Source: an uncultured Eubacteriales bacterium
GTDB lineage: Bacteria > Bacillota > Clostridia > Oscillospirales > CAG-272
Direction of reading: 5' to 3'
DNA length: 64,000 bases
Assembly (NCBI GenBank): GCA_934373635.1
Contig: CAKROZ010000009.1
Span: forward strand, 8,368 to 72,367
The position numbers and the translations under genes are program-made. The notes under the pieces are model-generated. The model had not been told where the DNA came from and did not search any database. It was given only the letters and a program-made list of their open reading frames with translations. Position 1 is the stretch's first letter. Every line of letters begins with the position of its first letter. Shown piece after piece: positions 1-7,280 of this stretch.

Positions 1-444
1 GACGTTCGCGCAGATCCAACAGCTCCGCTCGACAGTCACGGGTTTTGCATAGCAGAGACGGCGTGCCTCGCCGTCAGGGCAGAGAAGCGCCTGCCGCTCC
101 TCGAAGAGCATCGGATGGATCGGCGTGACGATAGTAACGTTCGGTCCGAAGTCGCAATGCTCGCCGATGGTAACTTCACCGTCGTCCTGACAGGTGAAAT
201 TGAAGTTGATGAAGGTGTTTTTTCCGATCTTCGTGTGCCGCCCGTAGTGGAAGGTGATCGGACCCTGAAGCACTACGTTCTCGTTCAGCTCGCCGAGGAT
301 CTCGCGCAGGACCTCCCGCCGCCGCTCGGGCTGATCCTCGGGCAGGGAATTGTAGACCTGATTCAGCCTATGCGTCTTTTTCTTTCGTTCGACCCGCCAT
401 TCCTCCGCGGGGGAAAACATCTCGCCGGTTCCGTCCTTTAACAT
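1..444 (-). CDS. sugar O-acetyltransferase (maltose/galactoside acetyltransferase family), 3' end outside window
   Basis: The first 148 codons of a minus-strand gene are visible; it runs off the left edge. The ATG lies about 8 nt after an AGGAGG. The N-terminus has the Maa/LacA helical segment (FSPAEEWRVERKKKTHRLNQ, then NSLPEDQPERR), followed by the start of a left-handed beta-helix with hexapeptide-type repeats (HYGRHTKIGKNTFINFNFTC). The segment DFGPNVTIVTPIHP contains the His expected in the active site. Family members transfer acetyl from acetyl-CoA to a hydroxyl of a sugar in the cytosol; the true substrate cannot be read from sequence. The next gene, on the same strand, ends only 30 bp upstream. 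Confidence 0.88.
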   Translation of the reverse strand, partial: MLKDGTGEMFSPAEEWRVERKKKTHRLNQVYNSLPEDQPERRREVLREILGELNENVVLQGPITFHYGRHTKIGKNTFINFNFTCQDDGEVTIGEHCDFGPNVTIVTPIHPMLFEERQALLCPDGEARRLCYAKPVTVERSCWICANV

Positions 445-473
445 GTCGGAACGCCTCCTTTTTATTTTATGTG

Positions 474-1295
474 TTAGATAGTAAGATCATCCGACTCATC
501 TTCATTTACTCGACGTACGCTGAGATGCGTGGCGATGCAAAGAGAATCCCGTTTTTTCTGTATGTTTGGGTTTTCCGCCGTGCCGGGGGCACATATTTCC
601 GTATCGTCCGACAACACGGTAAGATCTATCCCGTCCCGCTCGTCCAGCATATACGGAGGACGAAATTGTTGTTTCTTTAGGTTTGTGTCGACACTTCTGC
701 GTCGAAGCTCACAGCCGCCGAGGGAATAAAAAGTGGAGCGCTGTATCCAATAACCCTCCGGCAATAAGCGGCGCACTTTTCTATAGGTCTCCCCGCCTGT
801 TTCTCCCTGTTTCCCGAACAGAGATACATGTCGGATGAAGGCTGCGAAATTGTTTGTAAAGTGACTTTTTTGACTGTACGTAAACGTTTGTGGCATAGAG
901 AAGATCTTTTTGCAGGATGGATCCATGCACCGGTAAAGGGGATGCTGATACATTACTTTCACGACAAACGGTGCGTGAAAAACAAAATCTTCATCTTCGT
1001 TCGGCGTGATCCTCGGATCTTCCAGTTGATAGATATCGTATGCGCGTCTGTTCTTGCTACGGAAGATCGTCGTTGTTCGATTGGCACAATAGGGGCATAT
1101 GACCGTATCACGGTCTTCACTCAGTTTTAGGGTCATGCTTGTGCAATCGCTCGAAATAGAGATCCTTTGGACCGAAAACTGTTCGCCGTAACGTTCTTTC
1201 AATAAAACACGATAGTTTTTTTCGGTGAGACGATCCGTCAGCCAAAAAGCTTTTTTGTCTCGTTGTATCCGGATCACGATGTTGTTCAGCTTCAT
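474..1295 (-). CDS. zinc-ribbon protein with ISL3-transposase-like N-terminal region, function unknown
   Basis: 273 aa. The open frame extends upstream to 1490, but the ATG at 1295 is preferred because GGGAG sits 8 nt before it and a promoter lies just beyond. Two Cys pairs are visible, CPYC near residue 73 and C-x4-C in CMDPSCKK near residue 127; the spacing and the HPLYRC context resemble the zf-ISL3 zinc finger of ISL3 transposases. No DDE catalytic domain is recognisable: the protein ends soon after SDDTEICAPG. It could be a truncated transposase derivative or a domesticated DNA-binding regulator. It is divergent from the protease/phosphatase operon and shares its intergenic region, so a regulatory role is possible but inferred. 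Confidence 0.6.
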   Translation of the reverse strand: MKLNNIVIRIQRDKKAFWLTDRLTEKNYRVLLKERYGEQFSVQRISISSDCTSMTLKLSEDRDTVICPYCANRTTTIFRSKNRRAYDIYQLEDPRITPNEDEDFVFHAPFVVKVMYQHPLYRCMDPSCKKIFSMPQTFTYSQKSHFTNNFAAFIRHVSLFGKQGETGGETYRKVRRLLPEGYWIQRSTFYSLGGCELRRRSVDTNLKKQQFRPPYMLDERDGIDLTVLSDDTEICAPGTAENPNIQKKRDSLCIATHLSVRRVNEDESDDLTI

Positions 1296-1338
1296 TTTTG
1301 TTTCTCCCGTGCAGACCGCAAAAACCAATGGTATCTCT

Positions 1339-1366
1339 ATTATATCACGGATTTCGTATTTGTCAA
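1339..1366 (-). promoter_or_regulatory. promoter for the zinc-ribbon gene
   Basis: On the minus strand TTGACA (1366-1361), a 16-bp spacer and TATAAT (1344-1339) lie about 45 bp upstream of the ATG at 1295. It is back to back with the plus-strand promoter at 1388-1415. Confidence 0.75.
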
Positions 1367-1387
1367 TCGACGCTCGCGGAGTCGGTA

Positions 1388-1415
1388 TTGTCCAAAAATG
1401 GTTTTGTGCTATAAT
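1388..1415 (+). promoter_or_regulatory. promoter for the protease/phosphatase operon
   Basis: TTGTCC (1388-1393), a 16-bp spacer and TATAAT (1410-1415), about 95 bp upstream of the first gene of the plus-strand operon. The two divergent promoters are separated by about 20 bp, so one regulator could control both. Confidence 0.65.
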
Positions 1416-1509
1416 AGTAGACCCGTAAAAAAATGAGCTATAGTTGATCATACAAAAAGGGAAAGATGTGGTATCATTGTCATAAATCAAGAAAAAGGAG
1501 GAAACGAAT

Positions 1510-2037
1510 ACGAAAAACGAAAAGAAAAAAGAGGGAGCTTCGCCGCCGATTCGCCCGAGCGTGATGCTTCCGACCTGTGCGCGGGCGGATTATTTGCGCC
1601 TGAAAACCTTCGACTGCGGAATGGATGTTATGAACAATGCCTCGTTTTGCAGTGACAGGCTGCGAATGATCCACGGAATGGAGGTGTTTTTGACAGAGGG
1701 CAGGGAGCAGTATCTTCTGCAAATGGCGACGCGGTTTTCCCTGTACTCGGAATTGAAGTATTTCTTGTACAATGCGCCGGACGGAAAGACGTATCTTGTG
1801 AACCCGAGCAGCGAAGAGCAAAAAGCGCTCGGTGATACGTTGCGCGGGAGCGATTTTCGGATGGTGCCCGGCAAGGCATCCGTTCTCTACGAGGAAAATA
1901 CGAGAGAGGTCGGTCATGTTCCGCTCATGCTGCTCGGTCACATTTTGGCGCATACCCCCGGCTTGCGGGAATGTTGGAGGTTTGATATTCCCATTGAAGC
2001 GGCAATCGCCGCACGGAATTCCGAAAAGAGATCATAA
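1510..2037 (+). CDS. unknown 175-aa protein, apparent ACG start
   Basis: First gene of the island operon; no family recognised. A strong AGGAGG lies at 1496-1501, but the codon at the right distance (8 nt) is ACG (1510-1512), followed by AAA AAC GAA. The next gene has the near-identical arrangement AGGAGGAAACAAA-ATG-AAA, so ACG probably occupies the start position. The only alternatives are GTG at 1561 and ATG at 1564, which have no ribosome binding site and would drop about 17 charged residues. The protein is probably soluble, with a segment GYTSELKYF-like helix content but no signal peptide or transmembrane segment. It is followed 19 bp later by the next gene. Confidence 0.6.
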   Translation, partial: TKNEKKKEGASPPIRPSVMLPTCARADYLRLKTFDCGMDVMNNASFCSDRLRMIHGMEVFLTEGREQYLLQMATRFSLYSELKYFLYNAPDGKTYLVNPSSEEQKALGDTLRGSDFRMVPGKASVLYEENTREVGHVPLMLLGHILAHTPGLRECWRFDIPIEAAIAARNSEKRS

Positions 2038-2056
2038 TTATTTAGGAGGAAACAAA

Positions 2057-2368
2057 ATGAAACATTGTTGGACAGAGGAAGAGATCAAAATTGCATCGGA
2101 CTATTTTATCGAGACTTTTATCATTGACAAACGGAAAGAGTCCCTTACGGAGGCTGCCAAAGAACTGAAAACACAACTGCCGGAAATAGAGATCGGTAGT
2201 TTGAAAATGCACTTAAGCAATAGTAAGGCTTTGGCGATCGAATTCGGACAGCAAAACAGTGCCGGTTTTTCGAGGCTCGATAACGTATCCAAGACGCATC
2301 GGCGGATCTTTTCGGAGGCTGTGTCAAAATGCCAAATGAAGTCGAAGGGAGGGAAAGAAAATGTTTGA
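2057..2368 (+). CDS. small unknown protein (103 aa), possible DNA-binding N-terminus
   Basis: ATG follows TTTAGGAGGAAACAAA. The protein begins WTEEEIKIASDYF and continues with predicted helices (LTEAAKELKTQLPEIEIGSLKMHLSN). This resembles the short helical modules with a W-T-x-E-E start that precede nucleases or act as DNA-binding adaptors, but the resemblance is weak and no function is assigned. Its stop overlaps the start of the AAA+ protease gene by 8 bp, which implies translational coupling and a joint role. Confidence 0.65.
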   Translation: MKHCWTEEEIKIASDYFIETFIIDKRKESLTEAAKELKTQLPEIEIGSLKMHLSNSKALAIEFGQQNSAGFSRLDNVSKTHRRIFSEAVSKCQMKSKGGKENV

Positions 2369-3632
2369 AGAGATTGTCGGGTACGAGGACGTTAAAAACG
2401 AATTGAATACCATTATCGGTTGGTATGCGGCGGGCGAAACAAAAACATCACTCAGACTTCCGCGGGGAGTTCTTCTTTTCGGCCCTCCCGGCGTAGGAAA
2501 AACGATGTTTTTAAGGTCGGTGAAGGATGCGGCACCGCTTCCCGTATACTCCCTCGTTGACGAAGATGAGAAAAACGTTGCTTCGCGGTTAAATGAATTG
2601 TTCGATGAGGCAAGCCGCGAGTCGCGCGGTGCCATCATATTGATCGACGAGTTGGATTCCTTGATGGAGCGGAGCTATGATTTCAAGGACTGCCTGAAGA
2701 AACGAATGGACGGCTTGGAACCGCAAAACCGCATTCTGTTCCTTGCAACGGCAAATTGCAACTTTTGCAGCAGTCAATCGCTTTCCCGCCCGGGGCGGTT
2801 TGATCGACAGATCTGCATTTCGCGACCTCGGGAAAAGAATCGGGAGGAAATGATCACATATTATTTCGCAAAGCAGGGACTGACGATTCCCGAGGATGAA
2901 TTATCCTATTGCATAAAACTGACGCGAGGATGTAGCGGCGCCGATATCGCAGCCATTATGTCGGATGCTTTTCTGCGGAACCCGGGAAAGACGGTCACGG
3001 CGAACGAGTTTGAGCGCTCCTACGCCTTGATCTGTTGTCGTGAGCTGCCGCCGGCGCATCCGGAAGAGGAACATTATCCCCTGATACCGTGTGTTCACGA
3101 GGCAGGACATGCATTTATGGTGGAGTATTACAGTGCATATTACGATCTGCATCGCGTTTCCATGAGGAAAAAAGGTGAGGTTTGCGGTACTTGTTATTAC
3201 AGCGCCATACCGCCGCGAGAAAGCTCGCAAGCCGCACTTCTTGCGAATATTGAGATCGGGCTTGCTGGCTTTCTTGCAACAAAAGTGCTTTTTCACCTGA
3301 CGGATTCCGGCTCCGCAAGCGATCTGCTGAACGCTCGTTTGGAAGCGAGGAAGCTGGTAAATACATACGGGTATAGCGGCGCGGATAAGGTCCTTCGGGA
3401 GTATGAATCGGGCGTACGCAATGAAAGCTGGGTCACGTGTCTTCGGAATGAACGACTCGCTACCAAGCTGCTCCGAAAGAGCGAGCGACATGTCCGCAAG
3501 GTGCTTCAAAAAAACCAAGAGGTCATCTTTGCGATCGCGCAAAAGCTACAGACAAACGGGGCGCTTCGGGGTCAATGTGTAAGAGATATTCTGCACGGAA
3601 ATTTTACCGCAACGAATGAAGATGTGAAATAA
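2361..3632 (+). CDS. soluble FtsH-like AAA+ ATPase / M41 metalloprotease
   Basis: 423 aa against about 600-650 for FtsH: the N-terminal membrane anchor and periplasmic domain are absent, and the protein starts directly at the AAA+ module (FEEIVGYEDVKNEL). Walker A is GPPGVGKT near residue 47, Walker B IILIDELDS near residue 94, and the second region of homology has the sensor ATAN and the arginine fingers RPGRFDR. A reduced M41 peptidase domain follows, with the zinc motif HEAGH near residue 247 and SGSASDLLNAR, which supplies the third acidic ligand as in FtsH. It should therefore unfold and cleave proteins in the cytosol using ATP. It overlaps the upstream small gene, and a phosphatase gene follows after 12 bp. 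Substrate unknown. Confidence 0.85.
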   Translation: MFEEIVGYEDVKNELNTIIGWYAAGETKTSLRLPRGVLLFGPPGVGKTMFLRSVKDAAPLPVYSLVDEDEKNVASRLNELFDEASRESRGAIILIDELDSLMERSYDFKDCLKKRMDGLEPQNRILFLATANCNFCSSQSLSRPGRFDRQICISRPREKNREEMITYYFAKQGLTIPEDELSYCIKLTRGCSGADIAAIMSDAFLRNPGKTVTANEFERSYALICCRELPPAHPEEEHYPLIPCVHEAGHAFMVEYYSAYYDLHRVSMRKKGEVCGTCYYSAIPPRESSQAALLANIEIGLAGFLATKVLFHLTDSGSASDLLNARLEARKLVNTYGYSGADKVLREYESGVRNESWVTCLRNERLATKLLRKSERHVRKVLQKNQEVIFAIAQKLQTNGALRGQCVRDILHGNFTATNEDVK

Positions 3633-3644
3633 GGAGAAAAAAGA

Positions 3645-4343
3645 ATGACATATTGTATATCGGATCTGCACGGTTGTGTAGACAAATATCGTCTGTTGTT
3701 GAAAAAGATCGCTCTGCAACCAAATGATACGCTGTACGTTCTCGGGGATTGTGTGGATCGCGGAGAACACGGCATTGAAATTCTGCTTGATATCGCCGAA
3801 AGAGAAAACGTCGTGCTGTTGATGGGAAATCACGATTATATTGCAGACGCCTTGCTCAGTTATCTCGGGAGACCGTTACCGGATCACGTAGATAAGAAGA
3901 CGGTGGACTCTATGTTTCACGATTGGTACAGAGACGGCGGCGGACCTACTTGCAGGGAATATCGTTCGTTGACGAAGACGGAACGAATGAAAGTGCATGA
4001 TCTCATCAACAACGCGAAGTATCATCTTGAGATCACGGTCGGGGGGAAAACTTTTCATCTGTCACACACTTTGCCGCCGTGCAGACTTTGGAAGCAGGAG
4101 CGTAAGCACGCAGGTGGTCTGTCGCAGCTCGCCTATATCGAAGGGGAACCGGAATATGAGAGTGTATACGACGAGTCCATGACCTTTGTGACAGGGCACG
4201 TGCCGACGGGGCTGATAGATTCCGCAAGCAAAGGACTCATTTGGAAAAAGAACCATCATATCGCGATCGACTGCGGCGCCGTGTTCGGCAACCCGCTCGG
4301 ATGTATCTGTCTTGACACTATGGAAGAGATCTACATCGATTGA
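3645..4343 (+). CDS. PP2A/PrpE-like metallophosphatase
   Basis: 232 aa, close to the usual size of bacterial PrpE/ApaH-like enzymes. All calcineurin-type motifs are present: ISDLHG (residues 4-9, D-x-H-G), GDCVDRG near residue 36, GNHDY near residue 65, and late His residues in HLSHTL and GHVPTG. These bind two metal ions and act on phosphoprotein or dinucleotide phosphate esters. It starts 12 bp after the AAA+ protease with an AAGGAGAAA ribosome binding site. Its place in this operon suggests it works with the protease, perhaps reversing a phosphorylation signal; that pairing is inference. Confidence 0.82.
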   Translation: MTYCISDLHGCVDKYRLLLKKIALQPNDTLYVLGDCVDRGEHGIEILLDIAERENVVLLMGNHDYIADALLSYLGRPLPDHVDKKTVDSMFHDWYRDGGGPTCREYRSLTKTERMKVHDLINNAKYHLEITVGGKTFHLSHTLPPCRLWKQERKHAGGLSQLAYIEGEPEYESVYDESMTFVTGHVPTGLIDSASKGLIWKKNHHIAIDCGAVFGNPLGCICLDTMEEIYID

Positions 4344-4389
4344 TCTAAATATCGTAAATGAAATGTGAATTGAAAAGGAGAAAAAATAA

Positions 4390-4560
4390 ATGGCTTCTAC
4401 GAAATGGTTGATTTGTTACTATCTTACCGAGTTCGATTATAAGTGCGCAAGTGTCGCGCACCGCGAAACATATTACGGCACGCGCGAAGGGGCTATATCT
4501 TATGCGCAGCATCGGTTGAGGTATTCGCAGTTTAAGTATTACGACCTAATACAGCAATAA
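4390..4560 (+). CDS. small unknown protein (56 aa), last gene of island operon
   Basis: An ATG preceded by AAAAGGAGAAAAAATAA opens a 56-codon frame (begins MASTKWLICYYL, ends KYYDLIQQ). It is rich in Tyr and Lys/Arg and has no transmembrane stretch long enough to span a membrane. It follows the phosphatase by 46 bp and is closed by a hairpin at 4564-4607. No family recognised. The good ribosome binding site and position support a real gene. Confidence 0.6.
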   Translation: MASTKWLICYYLTEFDYKCASVAHRETYYGTREGAISYAQHRLRYSQFKYYDLIQQ

Positions 4561-4563
4561 TAA

Positions 4564-4607
4564 AATAATGATGTGCGCAGAGGGATCGCCTTCTGCGCGC
4601 ATCATTA
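4564..4607. terminator. bidirectional hairpin between convergent genes
   Basis: Arms AATGATGTGCGCAGA and TCTGCGCGCATCATT pair with one G-U. On the minus strand the hairpin is followed by a T-rich run (TATTTTATTATT), on the plus strand it is not, so it terminates mainly the minus-strand gene. Confidence 0.55.
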
Positions 4608-4652
4608 TGAAGTATAAAAGAATACAGCGGATATCGGAGAAAATGCACCGCT

Positions 4653-5942
4653 TTATCCTTGTGAACGAGAAAGATCGTGCTCCTTTGCCCATTTTTCAAG
4701 AAGCGGTATGCTTTTGTCGCGCCACTGGCTGCATAGATAATATTTTTGTGTATGAATCATGATCGGTTTTTTGTAATATCGGTTTTTGGTTTTCTCGTTT
4801 ATAGATATAGTTAAAGCGGCGAATCCCGATAGACCAAAAGCGGATCTTGACCCCTCTTTTGTCAAAAGAACAGCAATCTCTTCTTGCGATAGTTGTCGGT
4901 TTTCGAGAATCGGTACGATCTTTGTTTTCACGATGTGGGCGACAGTTCCCGGTCGTCCCTTTTGCGAGAATGGATCTTTTCGAACGAAGGACTTTTTCTT
5001 TTTTAATTTTTCGCCGTATTCTATGGTAAAAGATGCCGTCGCAGGCACGAGAGAAGGTGCGGGGGGGATCATAGCCTTTTCGCAGAATTGAGCCCAAGCC
5101 GTTTTACCGTAAAGCGCCTTGAATTTTTCTTGCATATAAAAATTAAGAGGAGGGTATTCTCCGATCCTGACTCCGGTGTTATTGATCTCAAATGATTTTC
5201 CCGGCACAACATAATAATTTAGCGGATCCGTAAATCGAAGGAAATGTGCTTTTACAAGGTTTTTCTCATCCTGCGAAAGTGAATAATTTAGAGTTCGCAC
5301 GGGAGGAAGATCCGGCGTCGGACTGGACCAGTCAGAGAGATCTCCTCGAGGAAAGATATACCGGCCGGGATCGGTTTTTACATCGATTTTTATACACTGA
5401 CCGGATGGTGAGAAAATTTCGGATTTTATCCCGCAAATGTGCGCCAAGTATCTGTGTGAATAAGTTAAAATGCCGGCTCTGGTGTTTCCGATCCTCGGGA
5501 ATGCGGCAATATCGAGTTCTTCGCAGCTCTTTCCGCCGTCGTAATGGAGAGGATAGGTGCGATTTTTCATCATCTCGGCAAACAACTCGATATCCGGCTC
5601 TACATGCAGCCGTATCATATTCCATATTTCGTGAACATCAAAATTGCTGACGAAAACATAGGAAAAGCCGTCCGAGAATTGTGTTACGGCAGCACGTCTG
5701 GTATTCCAACGCCCGCTTTTTTTGTTTCCGCTTTCGTAGTATCTGATCCAAAGAACTGCATCGTCACGATCTGCATATTGCATCAGCATTTCGTGCCATT
5801 TTAAAACATAATCTTTGTCCAAAGTGTACGGAGCAATGCATACATCGTAAAGATCGTCGATGGATGAGCTTTTTCCTTCCGGTATGGGATCGTGAAGGAT
5901 GCAAGTGCTTTTGTAATTTGAAAAGTAATCTTTGATTGTCAT
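4653..5942 (-). CDS. unknown 429-aa protein of the accessory island
   Basis: ATG follows AAAAAGGAGAAACAA. No family recognised. The protein is soluble, without a signal peptide; it has an aromatic-rich N-terminal half (VLWIRYYESGNKKSG, FSDGFSYVFVSN) and a basic linker near residue 310 (EKLKKKKSFVRKDPFSQKGR) followed by a short helical C-terminal module (LSQEEIAVLLTKEG). The basic linker plus helical tail could bind nucleic acid, but this is only an impression. It converges on the protease operon and is less GC-rich than the genes to its right, consistent with an acquired island. Confidence 0.6.
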   Translation of the reverse strand: MTIKDYFSNYKSTCILHDPIPEGKSSSIDDLYDVCIAPYTLDKDYVLKWHEMLMQYADRDDAVLWIRYYESGNKKSGRWNTRRAAVTQFSDGFSYVFVSNFDVHEIWNMIRLHVEPDIELFAEMMKNRTYPLHYDGGKSCEELDIAAFPRIGNTRAGILTYSHRYLAHICGIKSEIFSPSGQCIKIDVKTDPGRYIFPRGDLSDWSSPTPDLPPVRTLNYSLSQDEKNLVKAHFLRFTDPLNYYVVPGKSFEINNTGVRIGEYPPLNFYMQEKFKALYGKTAWAQFCEKAMIPPAPSLVPATASFTIEYGEKLKKKKSFVRKDPFSQKGRPGTVAHIVKTKIVPILENRQLSQEEIAVLLTKEGSRSAFGLSGFAALTISINEKTKNRYYKKPIMIHTQKYYLCSQWRDKSIPLLEKWAKEHDLSRSQG

Positions 5943-5962
5943 TTGTTTCTCCTTTTTGCTTG

Positions 5963-6580
5963 TTAAAGCATATTTTTATTCGGTACAAAAAGCTTGAAAG
6001 CGCCCTCCGACATGACGTAGACGGTGCCCTCGTGCGGCGTGCCGTGCGCGGATACGAAGATCCCTTCGTCCAGTCCCACGATGACCCCCGGCTTCCCGCG
6101 GAGCAGCACGATCCTCGTCTCGTCTTTCGCGGGGCGCGGGCGGAGAAGCATGGTCTCGACCTGCGTGGGACTGCTGATCGAACCGAAGGGGTAGTATTGG
6201 ATCCAGTAGATCGTTTCGTTCTCGCGACATTCGATGCGCGTCGCCTTCGTGGCGCGCGCTTTCGTCACGTACACCGTGTACCGCGTCCCGCGGTAAGAGA
6301 AGTTTACGGTGCGGAAGGTCTCACATTCCGCCGTCACCTCTCCCCGCGTGCGGTACGCGTCGTAGAGAGACATGCGGTCTTCGTTTGCACATTCGCAAAT
6401 ATCGCCGATATCGCACCCGAGCACCTCGCAGATGCGGAGCAGGGTATCCGTCGTGACCGTCTCGCCCTGCGTGAGCTTCGCGATCACGCGCGAGCTGATG
6501 CCCGTCAACGCCGAAAGGTCGGCTTTCGTCATTTTCTTGTCGACGAGCAGCTTCCATAGCTTTGCGTAATTCATATACAT
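5963..6580 (-). CDS. XRE-family transcriptional regulator with C-terminal domain
   Basis: 205 aa. Residues 1-65 form a Cro/CI-type helix-turn-helix (MTKADLSALTGISSRVIAKL then LLRICEVLGCDIGDI). The C-terminal 130 residues are beta-rich (TVNFSYRGTRYTVYVTKARA, PGVIVGLDEGIFVS) and could sense a ligand; no domain name is certain. The start ATG lies 8 nt after AAGGAGG; a second in-frame ATG two codons later is possible. A consensus promoter and a TTTAC-N4-GTAAA palindrome lie just upstream, which fits autoregulation. Confidence 0.8.
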   Translation of the reverse strand: MYMNYAKLWKLLVDKKMTKADLSALTGISSRVIAKLTQGETVTTDTLLRICEVLGCDIGDICECANEDRMSLYDAYRTRGEVTAECETFRTVNFSYRGTRYTVYVTKARATKATRIECRENETIYWIQYYPFGSISSPTQVETMLLRPRPAKDETRIVLLRGKPGVIVGLDEGIFVSAHGTPHEGTVYVMSEGAFKLFVPNKNML

Positions 6581-6602
6581 AAGCCATTCCTCCTTCCTTC
6601 AT

Positions 6603-6631
6603 AGTATAGCATATTCTTTTCCTTTTGTCAA
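6603..6631 (-). promoter_or_regulatory. promoter of the XRE regulator gene
   Basis: TTGACA (6631-6626), a 17-bp spacer and TATACT (6608-6603) on the minus strand, 23 bp before the start codon, so the transcript has a very short leader. Confidence 0.75.
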
Positions 6632-6638
6632 CAAATAC

Positions 6639-6652
6639 TTTACGATAGTAAA
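6639..6652. promoter_or_regulatory. palindromic operator candidate TTTAC-N4-GTAAA
   Basis: A perfect inverted repeat sits 8 bp upstream of the -35 box of the XRE gene promoter. Size and position suit a Cro/CI-type dimer, possibly the product of the gene itself. Function inferred from position only. Confidence 0.4.
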
Positions 6653-6660
6653 AGAAAGGT

Positions 6661-6947
6661 GAATTAAGAATTAAGAATTATGAATTAAGAATTGGAGCGG
6701 GGCCGTGCGTTCGAACGGGTTTGCTTTCGGAGGCGATGGCTTTTGGGCTCTTGCTTTTCGGGACTTTTTGCGTTTTACCAAAGGGATTTTGACTCTGTCC
6801 CTATCATAGCACATTCCGCGCGGGAGGTCAACGAAAAGGAAGACCCGCTTTTGCGACGCTTTCCGACAGGAACCCCGAAAATTTATGATTTTTCGATAGA
6901 CCGTCTCCGAGGCATCGAGCCGGGGGCGGTCTTTCGTCGGAAAAGGC
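6661..6947. other. non-coding stretch with heptamer repeat and hairpin
   Basis: No supportable gene. At 6661-6694 there is a run of GAATTAA/GAATTAT heptamers, the signature of the dispersed element family found elsewhere in the window. A hairpin at about 6898-6934 (AGACCGTCTCC paired with GGGGGCGGTCT) could be a terminator. The rest shows no motif I recognise. Confidence 0.5.
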
Positions 6948-6976
6948 TTGCTTTTTCCTGTCCTTTGTGCTATAAT
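6948..6976 (+). promoter_or_regulatory. promoter upstream of trkA
   Basis: TTGCTT (6948-6953), a 17-bp spacer and TATAAT (6971-6976). The predicted transcript carries a leader of about 300 nt that contains the repeat element at 7004-7256. Confidence 0.6.
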
Positions 6977-7003
6977 AGCGGAAAGATCATTGAGAATGAT
7001 GGA

Positions 7004-7256
7004 TGAATTAGGAATTAAGAATTAAGAATTAAGAATTAAGAATTCGGTGCTTGACCGAGCGTCGGTTCTCTGTGGTTGCCTTTTGTGAAAGCCATGAGGA
7101 AAAACGTTCGGGGCAGAAACCGCCTCGCGCATCCTTCCGATAGCATCGGGAGCCGAGCGCAAGCCGAATGTTCGTTCATCCTTCATCCTTCTCAAAACGA
7201 CGAGAGACGAGCGCAAGACTTAAGAATCATTCATCATTCATCATTCTTAATTCTCA
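7004..7256. repeat. MITE-like element bounded by heptamer repeats, in the trkA leader
   Basis: The left end is a run of GAATTAA units reading into GAATTCGGTGCTTG; the right end is the inverted form (ATTCATCATTCATCATTCTTAATT). The element is about 250 bp and lies between the trkA promoter and start codon. It resembles the copies at 14085-14280 and 14694-14908 in ends and size, though its interior is different. Confidence 0.6.
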
Positions 7257-7280
7257 TCTTCTCTCTCGAAGGAGGAACCT

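Noticed and set aside
6661..7280. Cyclic-di-AMP (ydaO-type) riboswitch upstream of trkA
   Set aside because: Potassium genes often carry one, but no matching conserved blocks are present; the leader is filled by a MITE-like element.
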